Shown here: one piece after another, positions 8,063-14,941 of the stretch
Position numbering within the stretch: the stretch's first letter is position 1
Layout: the number at the start of each line of letters is the position of its first letter
Assembly: GCA_031551125.1 (NCBI GenBank)
Contig: JAVBOB010000004.1
Span: forward strand, 137,211 to 201,210
DNA length: 64,000 bases
DNA from: JAIRNF01 sp031551125
Lineage (GTDB): Bacteria > Bacteroidota > Bacteroidia > Bacteroidales > UBA932
Reading direction: 5' to 3'
The notes under the pieces: model-generated
The model's input: the letters and a program-made list of their open reading frames with translations, nothing else
Databases searched by the model: none
Told to the model about the DNA's origin: nothing
Translations under genes and position numbers: made by a program

Positions 8063-8473
8063 ATGAAGTTAGTTCGTTTATTGACCGTTGCATTCCTCCT
8101 GTTTAGCGTGAGCAGTTCATCAGCTCAGGATAACGGGAAAGCAATGAACGATGCGCTAAACCAAATTCCCAAGTACTTGAAAGAGGGTAACGCCTTAAGC
8201 TTAGGACAGTATTTCGGGTCAAGCGTTTCGTTGGATATACTCGGTACGGAAAGCATGTACAGCAAAGACCAAGCCGTGCAGGTACTAAAAAGTTTTTTCT
8301 CCAAATACCAACCTAAGAGCTTTACCATTCCCTACAAATCGGGAGGGCAACAGCTTAAATACATTGTTGGAAACCTTGCAACCCAAAGCGGTGATGCCAT
8401 GCGTGTATCGATTTTCATTAAGCAAGACGGAGAAAATATTCAGATTCAAAAAATGATTGTGGAGAAAGATTAG
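8063..8473 (+). CDS. Exported DUF4783 family protein
   Basis: 136 residues from the ATG at 8063, chosen because it begins a clean signal peptide (MKLVRLLTVAFLLFSVSSSS, cleavage after SAQ). The upstream in-frame ATG at 8003 would add a non-signal extension. The mature part is about 115 residues, an NTF2-like alpha+beta cone with the words YLKEGNALSLGQYFG and QIQKMIVEKD typical of DUF4783. Function unknown; presumably periplasmic. The near-consensus -7 element TACCTTTA is at 7982-7989. Confidence 0.8.
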   Translation: MKLVRLLTVAFLLFSVSSSSAQDNGKAMNDALNQIPKYLKEGNALSLGQYFGSSVSLDILGTESMYSKDQAVQVLKSFFSKYQPKSFTIPYKSGGQQLKYIVGNLATQSGDAMRVSIFIKQDGENIQIQKMIVEKD

Positions 8474-8482
8474 CTGAAAGAA

Positions 8483-8643
8483 CAAAGAACAAGGACGAAA
8501 AGATAGAAGACTTTGAGATGTAAAGAGCAAAGACGAAAAGATAAAACAGATTAATCGCTCAAGATTCAGCGTGTCCTTTGTCTTTCCATCTTTACCTTCA
8601 TCCTGTTTATGAAGTCTTTTTATCCTTTCGTCCTTGTTCTTTG
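8483..8643. repeat. CAAAGAACAAGG inverted element, copy 1
   Basis: Left arm 8483-8513 and right arm 8612-8643 are inverted copies. The first 18 bases, CAAAGAACAAGGACGAAA, are identical, with about two differences and one indel in the rest. The interior also contains degenerate AAAGACGAAAAGATA words. No ORF. It fills most of the gap between the DUF4783 and amidohydrolase genes. Same family at 13871-14056. Confidence 0.8.
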
Positions 8644-8677
8644 CTCCTAAAGCGCACCCAAAATATAAAGCCATAAT

Positions 8678-10096
8678 ATGTCACCCTTATCACGTCGAAA
8701 ATTTCTTAAGCTGAGCGGATTAACCGTAGCGGCTCTGGCGCTATCCGGTAAAGAGAAGCTACTTGCAGCGGCAACCAATGAACCGTTGGATTTGGTTATA
8801 AAAAACGGATTACTGTATCTAAATGGTTTATGGAGCACCTATGATGTGGGTGTTACCCGCAACGCCAAGCTGGTAGTAAGCAAGCAACCGCTCACTTGCA
8901 GTCGCACGTTCGATGCTTCCGGCAAAGTTGTCTCTCCGGGCTTTATTGATATACTGGCAGATAACTCGGCCAATCCGGAACGTACATTCCGCGTTTTCGA
9001 AAAGTATAAGCTGGGTGACGGGGTTACCACTGCCCTGCAAATGCACGGTGGCGCTACCGATGCAGGAGAATACTACGGTTACTTTGAAAAGCAAAACCAC
9101 CTTATCAACTACGGTGTATCTACCAAAGTAATGAATATTCGTACTAAGTATAATAAGCTGGCGGATCGTATAAAAGCCATAGAAAAAAGCCTTGATGGAG
9201 GGGCGCTAGGGGTATCGCATAGCCCCGAATACCAGTCGAATACTACATGGGATGAGCTGGTTGCCTATGCTAAAATTGCGAAAAAGTATAACCGCCCCAT
9301 GCTATTGCATACCCGCTACTCGTCAAAAGAAAAAGAGCTACTGGGTGTTGACGAAGCCATAAAGTTGGCACAAACAACCGGATGTAAGATACATATTGAC
9401 CATCTGAACTCTACAGGAGGAACATTCAACATGCCCGAAGCGCTGAACCGCATACGCAAAGCTCGCCAAAGCGGACTGGATATTACTACCTGCGTTTACC
9501 CTTACTCCTACTGGGCTACCTACCTTAGCTCGGAACGATTTAAGGATGGGTGGCAGGAACGCTATGGCATTACCTATTCCGATATTGAAGTGGTAGGCAC
9601 AGGTGAGCGGCTTACAAAAGAGTCATTTGCCCGCTACCGCCAGCGCAGCGGAATTTTGGTTGCCGTAAAAGAAGGCGTACAACCGTTGGATAAGACGGTA
9701 AAGCCCGCTCTTATGGAAGATTTTTGTATGATTGGCTCTGATGGTGGTATAGAAACAGAGCCAAGAGCGAACAACCACCCACGCGGAGCCGGATGTTTTG
9801 CTACCGCCATACGCTATGCACAATCGGAAAATATACCCTTAGAGCGTATTTTGGAGAAAATGACCAGCCTATCTTGCCGGCTTATTGGTAAACCCATGGC
9901 TAACCGAGGTGAGCTGAAAGATGGCTGTATTGCTGATATAACGGTATTTGATTCTAAGGCCATTAAACCCAACGCTACTAACGCCAATCCTAATCAGTTC
10001 TCATCCGGTATTGAGCTGGTTGTAGTGAATGGTAAAGTTGCTTTTGAAAAGGGAAAGCTTGGAGAGGCTAACGCAGGTAGAGCCATAAAATATTAG
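8678..10096 (+). CDS. Tat-exported amidohydrolase, N-acyl-D-amino-acid deacylase-like
   Basis: 472 residues with a clear twin-arginine signal (SRRKFLKLSG, then a hydrophobic stretch to ~31). Amidohydrolase (TIM-barrel) fold related to D-aminoacylases. H211 (LLHTRY), H242 (HIDHLN) and D355 (IGSDGG) align with conserved metal or catalytic positions. The usual N-terminal HxH metal motif after GFID is absent: the sequence reads GFIDILADN, with L93 and D95 where histidines are expected. The region where D-aminoacylases carry a metal-bridging Cys has His123 (LQMHGG). The metal centre is therefore atypical or reduced. Substrate unknown. Preceded by the CAAAGAACAAGG element. Confidence 0.8.
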   Translation: MSPLSRRKFLKLSGLTVAALALSGKEKLLAAATNEPLDLVIKNGLLYLNGLWSTYDVGVTRNAKLVVSKQPLTCSRTFDASGKVVSPGFIDILADNSANPERTFRVFEKYKLGDGVTTALQMHGGATDAGEYYGYFEKQNHLINYGVSTKVMNIRTKYNKLADRIKAIEKSLDGGALGVSHSPEYQSNTTWDELVAYAKIAKKYNRPMLLHTRYSSKEKELLGVDEAIKLAQTTGCKIHIDHLNSTGGTFNMPEALNRIRKARQSGLDITTCVYPYSYWATYLSSERFKDGWQERYGITYSDIEVVGTGERLTKESFARYRQRSGILVAVKEGVQPLDKTVKPALMEDFCMIGSDGGIETEPRANNHPRGAGCFATAIRYAQSENIPLERILEKMTSLSCRLIGKPMANRGELKDGCIADITVFDSKAIKPNATNANPNQFSSGIELVVVNGKVAFEKGKLGEANAGRAIKY

Positions 10097-10328
10097 GCTA
10101 TTTAAGTGCTCCAAACTGTTAGCTCCGGAAAGTAAGCCGAATAATATTTAACAATATGGCTATTTCATACAACTCGTTATGTGCTGTTGAAATGTGGAAA
10201 AAGCATATAAACCGGCGGAGTCAAATCAATGCGATTCAAATCAAAATAGCATGGTGAAGAAGTATAAATAGCAAAAATAGAATTCACAGCCAATATGCTA
10301 CTTAATATAATGTAATACAGCGATATAA

Positions 10329-10336
10329 TATATTTG
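10329..10336 (+). promoter_or_regulatory. -7 box TATATTTG inside the leader repeat
   Basis: Perfect consensus. The predicted transcript would start inside the following hairpin, 250 bases upstream of the GNAT start. Confidence 0.5.
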
Positions 10337-10377
10337 AAACTTTAATGTTTTTATCAAAAACATTAAAGTTTTAAATA
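10331..10377. repeat. Hairpin with perfect 16-bp core (copy 2 of leader repeat)
   Basis: AAACTTTAATGTTTTT (10337-10352) and its exact complement (10356-10371) around an ATC loop. The pairing extends outward to a 22-bp stem with one G:T pair. The left arm is shared with 1979-1996, but the right arm is not conserved there. Confidence 0.8.
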
Positions 10378-10585
10378 ACATATGCTAAAATAAATATTCT
10401 AATTATCAGCATATTAATAAAATCAACTTCTAAAATAATTTTTTTCTATTTTCGGTATATAACCTGACTCTTAATTGAACCAAAAGAGAAAGATAAAGAT
10501 GTTCAAATATCCGTTGGAAGCAATGGGAAAGGTTGTTTAAATATGGAGGAAAAAGATTTTATTTTTAACAAAACATGTTAAATAC

Positions 10586-11179
10586 ATGAGTTATATATCC
10601 CCTGCCAGAGAAAGATTAGTCTCCTTACTTCAGCAAGCCTTTGAGAACGATCCATTGTTTAGCTACGCCTTTACAAAAGAGCATGTAGGAATAACGGCCA
10701 TTCGTCGTTATTTCAACTATGTAATACGATATTGTGAGAAAAACGGTAAAATAATCGTTAGTCCCGATGGACAAGGAATACTAGCTTGGATTCCGGGTTA
10801 CCATTTCCCTCCCAAGCCTAAAGTGCAGCTACTGAAAACTACACCGGAAACCATACTACGGTTAGAACTCCATGAGAATACACCGGAAACCATTATAGCC
10901 GCCAACGGAAATAACTACGGATATATTTGGTTATTAGCCATATCACCCGATAGTCAGGGTAAAGGCGTAGGCGGCCAGCTGGTAAACGAAGCGCTAAGGC
11001 AAATGGCCGAATTTGAGCTGGGCGAATGCTGGTTAAGTACTGAAAACCCTAAGAACAAAATATTTTACCAAAAACATGGCTTTCAGCTGTTTACCGAAGA
11101 AGTAAGCCAAGCCGAGCTTACTACTTATATCTTCACTAAAAATTTAAATGATACTCGCAAAGCAAATAATACCAAGTAG
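10586..11179 (+). CDS. GNAT family N-acetyltransferase
   Basis: 197 residues. The acetyl-CoA binding signature QGKGVGG is at 124-130, preceded by YIWLLAISPDS and followed by the C-terminal motif NKIFYQKHGFQL. The N-terminal half (residues 1-110) is divergent, with an Ile/Pro-rich GILAWIPGYHFPP segment seen in acetyltransferases that act on small molecules or peptides. The substrate cannot be assigned. Monocistronic, with an unusually long upstream region carrying a repeat shared with the protease gene. Ends 30 bases before the convergent kdsA stop. Confidence 0.8.
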   Translation: MSYISPARERLVSLLQQAFENDPLFSYAFTKEHVGITAIRRYFNYVIRYCEKNGKIIVSPDGQGILAWIPGYHFPPKPKVQLLKTTPETILRLELHENTPETIIAANGNNYGYIWLLAISPDSQGKGVGGQLVNEALRQMAEFELGECWLSTENPKNKIFYQKHGFQLFTEEVSQAELTTYIFTKNLNDTRKANNTK

Positions 11180-11209
11180 TTAAAGCAAAAATACTTCTTC
11201 AGCAATCAG

Positions 11210-12031
11210 CTAAAAATTATTAACAACCCTACGAATAGCAGCTAAACGGGTAAGCATGCTCTCCAGCTTATCTAACGGAAGCATATTGGCCCCATCTGAT
11301 TTTGCCTTTTGTGGTTCGGGATGAGTTTCGATAAATAGGCCGTCAACTCCAACAGCTATTCCCGCGCGGGCAATAGTTTCTATCAGCTCCGGCTTTCCAC
11401 CTGTAACCCCAGATGACTGGTTGGGTTGTTGTAGCGAGTGCGTAATATCCAGTATTACAGGGCAGTTGTTTTTTTGCATCTCTCCTATTCCCCTGTAATC
11501 AACCACTAAGTCGTAGTAGCCAAACATACTTCCCCTGTCGGTAAGCATTACGTTAGGGTTACCACATTCTCGTACCTTATCTACAGCAAACACCATAGAT
11601 TCGGGAGCTAAAAACTGTCCCTTCTTGATATTCACCACCTTACCTGTTTCTGCAGCGGCTACCAGCAAGTCGGTTTGACGGCAAAGAAATGCGGGAATCT
11701 GAAGAATATCAACTCCATACGAAGCAGCCAAAGCAGCCTCCTCCGGATTATGAATATCGGTAACCACAGGCAGGTGAAACCGTTCTCGTACCTTCTGCAA
11801 TATCTCCAAGCCTTTTTCATCACCAATTCCGGTAAACGAATCGAGCCTTGAACGGTTGGCCTTACGGTATGACGCTTTAAAAACGTATGGAATTTCCAAC
11901 TTATCGGTAATGGCTTTCACCCGTTCGGCAACCTCCATACATAAGGCTTCGCTTTCAACAACGCAAGGTCCGGCTAACAAAAAGAAGTTTCCATTATTTA
12001 TTAGGTATGGGATATTTTGTATTTGTTTCAT
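11210..12031 (-). CDS. kdsA: 3-deoxy-8-phosphooctulonate (KDO-8-P) synthase
   Basis: 273 residues. Condenses PEP with arabinose-5-phosphate to KDO-8-P for LPS inner core. Diagnostic segments: FKASYRKANRSRLDS, VVTDIHNPEEA, IPAFLCRQTDLL, LTDRGSMFGYYDLVVD, DITHSLQQP. Cys23 in LLAGPCVVE sits where the E. coli metal-independent enzyme has Asn, so this is predicted to be the metal-dependent class. Located downstream of a four-helix-bundle gene on the same strand (41-base gap) and of rarA. No other KDO gene is adjacent. Confidence 0.95.
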   Translation of the reverse strand: MKQIQNIPYLINNGNFFLLAGPCVVESEALCMEVAERVKAITDKLEIPYVFKASYRKANRSRLDSFTGIGDEKGLEILQKVRERFHLPVVTDIHNPEEAALAASYGVDILQIPAFLCRQTDLLVAAAETGKVVNIKKGQFLAPESMVFAVDKVRECGNPNVMLTDRGSMFGYYDLVVDYRGIGEMQKNNCPVILDITHSLQQPNQSSGVTGGKPELIETIARAGIAVGVDGLFIETHPEPQKAKSDGANMLPLDKLESMLTRLAAIRRVVNNF

Positions 12032-12032
12032 T

Positions 12033-12059
12033 GTTTCAAAAGGTTTCAGAATAGTTCCA
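12033..12059. repeat. Left flank of the four-helix-bundle gene (inverted GTTTC/GTTCC words)
   Basis: GTTTCAAAAGGTTTCAGAAT then AGTTCCA. Its reverse complement aligns, with several mismatches, to 12511-12538 on the other side of the gene. It occupies almost the whole gap between this gene and kdsA. Confidence 0.55.
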
Positions 12060-12072
12060 CATTATTTTACGA

Positions 12073-12465
12073 CTATGTTTTGTATTTGGGTCCTTTCATT
12101 TCAGACCGCTTCAAATGGTTGATCAAATTTTGTATAGTAACAGCTATATGTTTACTTCTTTGAAGCAGTTGTTCATATTCAGCTGAAGAAATGTATGCCC
12201 AGTCTGAGGCTCGGTGTAGCTGCGAGCGTACTTCTCCACATGAGCCTTTGGCAATGTATAGAAATTGTTGGAATTCCTTATTCCCGCTTCGTTCAAAACC
12301 TTCGGCTATGTTATCCATCACAGAGCCTGATGAAGCACGAATCTGATCTTTAAATCGAAAATCACTTGCGAATGGCGGCTCTTGAGTTAGCCGAAAAATA
12401 TCCTTGCAAAGCTCACGAGCAAGCTGCCATACCGTTAAATCTTCAAATTTTTCTACTGTTGCCAT
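12073..12465 (-). CDS. Four-helix-bundle protein, 23S rRNA IVS/S23 (TIGR02436-like) family
   Basis: 130 residues, entirely helical. Family words: FEDLTVWQLARELCKDIF, FKDQIRASSGSVMDNIAEGFER, FQQFLYIAKGSCGEVRSQL. Relatives are encoded by intervening sequences in 23S rRNA genes or occur as stand-alone genes, and share the fold of the Avd accessory protein of diversity-generating retroelements. They form barrel-like oligomers and may bind nucleic acid, but the function is unknown. This copy is stand-alone between rarA and kdsA, both on the same strand, and is bracketed by inverted word-like repeats. It looks like an inserted unit in an otherwise ordinary locus. No reverse transcriptase or variable repeat is nearby. 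Confidence 0.85.
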   Translation of the reverse strand: MATVEKFEDLTVWQLARELCKDIFRLTQEPPFASDFRFKDQIRASSGSVMDNIAEGFERSGNKEFQQFLYIAKGSCGEVRSQLHRASDWAYISSAEYEQLLQRSKHIAVTIQNLINHLKRSEMKGPKYKT

Positions 12466-12490
12466 AGGCTACAAACTTTGGAATAAATTT

Positions 12491-12538
12491 CAAACAACTA
12501 CGAAACATCTTTGGAACAACTATGAAACTACGAGAAAC
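12491..12538. repeat. Right flank of the four-helix-bundle gene
   Basis: Series of near-direct words CAAACAACTACGAAACATC then TTGGAACAACTATGAAACTA then CGAGAAAC. Inverted relative to 12033-12059. It lies between the gene start and the end of rarA. Confidence 0.55.
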
Positions 12539-12553
12539 CTCACTAAAACAATA

Positions 12554-13831
12554 CTAGTAGCCGTACCTCTTTTTCCAAAGTACCGACAGCCTTGCCCGTA
12601 TCTCCTTCTCCTTTGTGTTTTGAGCAGGTTCATAAAATACCTTTCCGCTAATCTCCTTCGGCAAAAACTCCTGTTCTACAAAATTTCCATCGTAGCTGTG
12701 CGCATACTTATAGTCATCACCGTAACCCAGCTGTTTCATCAGCTTGGTAGGCGCGTTACGTAAGTGTAAAGGAACAGGCAGGTTACCCGTTTGTTTCACA
12801 AAAGCCAAAGCGGCATCAATCGCCATGTATGATGAGTTACTTTTTACGCTGGTGGCCAAATAAACCGCCGCTTCCGAAAGCAGAATGCGAGCTTCAGGCA
12901 TACCGATTTTATTTACCGCGTCAAAACAGGCGTTAGCAATAAGCAGGGCGTTCGGATTGGCAATCCCAATATCTTCGGCAGCCAGTATAACCATACGGCG
13001 GGCTATAAACAGCGGGTCTTCTCCCCCGTCAAGCATACGTGCCATCCAGTATATGGCAGCGTTAGGGTCGCTCCCTCTAATGGATTTAATAAATGCCGAT
13101 ATGATATCGTAGTGTTGCTCTCCGTTTTTATCGTATAGCGCAATATTTTCCTGTAGTCGTTCCGTAACAATCTTATTATCAATAACAACTATTTCGTCTG
13201 CCCCAAACGTATTGATAACCAGCTCCAGTACGTTTAATAGCTTGCGGGCATCACCTCCCGAAAAGCGGAATAATGCTTCCGTTTCTCGAATATCAAATTT
13301 GCGATTTTTAAGCTCAACATCCGTTTCAACCGCACGTTTAAGTAAACGCTCCAAATCATCCTTTTCTAATGATTTAAGTACGTACACCTGACAGCGAGAA
13401 AGTAGCGGACTGATAACCTCGAACGAGGGATTTTCGGTAGTAGCGCCAATCAGCGTAACTATCCCCTGCTCCACCGCGCCAAGCAACGAGTCTTGCTGTG
13501 ATTTGCTGAAACGATGAATTTCATCAATAAACAGTATGGGGTTAGGCGTATTAAAAAAACGTTGACGTTTGGCATCCTCTATTACCTCGCGAACATCCTT
13601 CACCCCCGAGTTTACGGCGCTCAACACGTAAAACGGACGGTTCTGCGCATTTGCCAAAATCTTTGCCAGCGTAGTTTTACCCACGCCCGGAGGCCCCCAT
13701 AGGATAAACGAAGAAATGTTACCCGACTCTATCATAGTGCGCAGTACCGCCCCCTGACCTACAAGGTGCTGCTGACCTATATACTCATCAAGGTTTTTGG
13801 GGCGTAAACGTTCTGCTAAAGGTGCTGCCAT
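12554..13831 (-). CDS. rarA: Replication-associated recombination protein A, AAA+ ATPase
   Basis: 425 residues from the ATG at 13831 (MAAPLAERLRP), preferred over the upstream ATG at 13873 because family members begin with PLAERLRP. Clamp-loader-like AAA+ ATPase (RarA/MgsA/WRNIP1) acting at stalled replication forks. Walker A GPPGVGKT at 46-53, Walker B FIDEIHRF with D103-E104, sensor 1 GATTENPSF, and the C-terminal MgsA tetramerisation region (HYDIISAFIKSIRGSDPNAA onward). A near-consensus -7 element (TATCTTTA) is at 13851-13858. Upstream lies the CAAAGAACAAGG element. Confidence 0.95.
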   Translation of the reverse strand: MAAPLAERLRPKNLDEYIGQQHLVGQGAVLRTMIESGNISSFILWGPPGVGKTTLAKILANAQNRPFYVLSAVNSGVKDVREVIEDAKRQRFFNTPNPILFIDEIHRFSKSQQDSLLGAVEQGIVTLIGATTENPSFEVISPLLSRCQVYVLKSLEKDDLERLLKRAVETDVELKNRKFDIRETEALFRFSGGDARKLLNVLELVINTFGADEIVVIDNKIVTERLQENIALYDKNGEQHYDIISAFIKSIRGSDPNAAIYWMARMLDGGEDPLFIARRMVILAAEDIGIANPNALLIANACFDAVNKIGMPEARILLSEAAVYLATSVKSNSSYMAIDAALAFVKQTGNLPVPLHLRNAPTKLMKQLGYGDDYKYAHSYDGNFVEQEFLPKEISGKVFYEPAQNTKEKEIRARLSVLWKKRYGY

Positions 13832-13870
13832 TGCTGCTGAAAAATATCTGTAAAGATAAGCTATGCGAAG

Positions 13871-14056
13871 CAAAGAACAAGGATGAGAATAGACAAAAGA
13901 GCTAAGATGATAGACTTTGATAAAACTGGTTTAAGTCCTTATTTCCATCCGCTTCCTAGTCTTTTTATCCTTATTCATTGTTCCAATTTTTTCATCTTTG
14001 TTCTTTTATCCAACTTACTTCTAATCTTTTGTCTTTTCATCTTTGTTCCTTTATCC
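13871..14056. repeat. CAAAGAACAAGG inverted element, copy 2
   Basis: Left word CAAAGAACAAGGATGAGAAT (13871) and right, inverted words ending in TTTGTCTTTTCATCTTTG and TTCCTTTATCC (to 14056), with two further inverted words between them. No ORF of its own. It separates the divergent rarA and 14101 genes. Same family as 8483-8643. Confidence 0.75.
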
Positions 14057-14100
14057 ATATTTCAATAACTTTACGCACTATAATAACTAAAAAAGATACT

Positions 14101-14655
14101 ATGTCATCATACGATTTAGCAGCCGGAACACGCATAGACCATGAGCGCTACGGCGAAGGTATTATTACCAAAAACAACCTTACCGATTACGAGGTAATTT
14201 TTGAACGAGGTGGTAAAATGAGCATCCTGAAATCTAACGGGGGCTTTACCATTGTAGAAGAAGTAGAGGCAACGGATACTACGCCACGCATGTCACTGGC
14301 CGAAGCGGAAGCGTTGGTAACACAGGTTTTAGAAAAGTACGGAGCGACACAGGAAGTTGTCCCACTGGGCGAACGTTGGATTGGTGGTAAGCTGGTGCTG
14401 GTTCCCTCTAACCCTTCGCTGCAAAGCAAGGAAATACCCATTGAAACCTTCTTCCACAAAATAGTAATGCTACGCGACCGCTTGCGCGTGCTGGAGCAAA
14501 ACATTAACAGCCACCCTAAGCTGAACGATGAAGAGCGCGTAAACCTGCAACAGTACATTACCCGCATATACGGCAGCCTTACCACCTTTAACCTGCTGTT
14601 TAAGGATAAGGAAGATAACTTTGTGGGAAGCGGAAGTAAAGAAAGTGCGGAGTAA
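14101..14655 (+). CDS. Conserved hypothetical protein with N-terminal SH3-like segment
   Basis: 184 residues. Start at 14101 (MSSYDLAAGT), since the reading frame upstream is only repeat sequence. Residues 1-50 (GTRIDHERYGEGIITKNNL, then YEVIFERGGK) resemble the small SH3/Tudor-like beta barrels that sense 'HxxYGxGxI' in CarD- and UvrD-type proteins. Residues 60-180 are mainly helical, with a long central pair (FHKIVMLRDRLRVLEQNIN, then VNLQQYITRIYGSL). Cytoplasmic. I do not recognise a function. Followed by a strong terminator. Confidence 0.75.
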   Translation: MSSYDLAAGTRIDHERYGEGIITKNNLTDYEVIFERGGKMSILKSNGGFTIVEEVEATDTTPRMSLAEAEALVTQVLEKYGATQEVVPLGERWIGGKLVLVPSNPSLQSKEIPIETFFHKIVMLRDRLRVLEQNINSHPKLNDEERVNLQQYITRIYGSLTTFNLLFKDKEDNFVGSGSKESAE

Positions 14656-14674
14656 TTGAAATAAGTGGCAAAAG

Positions 14675-14703
14675 ACGGCAGCTGGTAATCAGCTGCCGTT
14701 TTT
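14675..14703 (+). terminator. Intrinsic terminator
   Basis: ACGGCAGCTG and its exact complement around GTAAT, followed by TTTTT. It ends the 14101-14655 transcript. Confidence 0.85.
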
Positions 14704-14834
14704 ATAACCAACCCAACATATAAAAACCCAAGGTACACCGTAGCGTACCCCGGGCCTGTCGTATTTGATATATAATATCGAAAAAGAGACTATAAAACAT
14801 TGGAGAAGGGGTATTGTTCAAAATGTTCTAAACT

Positions 14835-14874
14835 AAAAGAGCCGATAAATCTTAACAGATTTATTGGCTCTTTT
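14835..14874 (-). terminator. Terminator-like hairpin beside the tRNA-Leu relic
   Basis: AAAAGAGCC and ATAAATC arms pair with GATTTAT and GGCTCTTTT around TTAACA with one mismatch. Layout and end sequence (CTCTTTTGTA) parallel the terminator next to the intact tRNA-Leu at 58230-58269. Confidence 0.6.
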
Positions 14875-14912
14875 GTATCCGGCACAGCCTTGCGGCTGCC
14901 GGTGTCAGAAAT
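14875..14912 (-). pseudogene. Possible relic of a tRNA-Leu gene
   Basis: 19 bases (14879-14897, CCGGCACAGCCTTGCGGCT) are identical to the T-arm/variable-arm part of the intact tRNA-Leu (58291-58309), with weaker similarity just beyond and the same terminator arrangement on the same strand. Acceptor, D and anticodon arms are gone. Because the fragment can also fold as its own hairpin, convergence is possible. Confidence 0.4.
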
Positions 14913-14941
14913 TATGTTCTTACGCGGTGAGAAAGTAAAAA

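Larger units (their letters stand above)
10097..10585. other. Long AT-rich gene-free stretch
   Basis: No ORF supported. It contains the second copy of the promoter-like leader repeat with a perfect -7 box (10329-10336) and a long hairpin immediately after it (10331-10377). The 210 bases between that hairpin and the GNAT start could be a 5' UTR or a separate small RNA. Confidence 0.5.

Noticed and set aside
12073..12465. Diversity-generating retroelement (Avd-like protein)
   Set aside because: No reverse transcriptase, template repeat or variable repeat was found nearby, and the length and motifs fit the S23/IVS family better.
12073..12465. Intervening sequence inside a 23S rRNA gene
   Set aside because: The flanks are rarA and kdsA, not rRNA; the only rRNA in the window is 5S at the far end.
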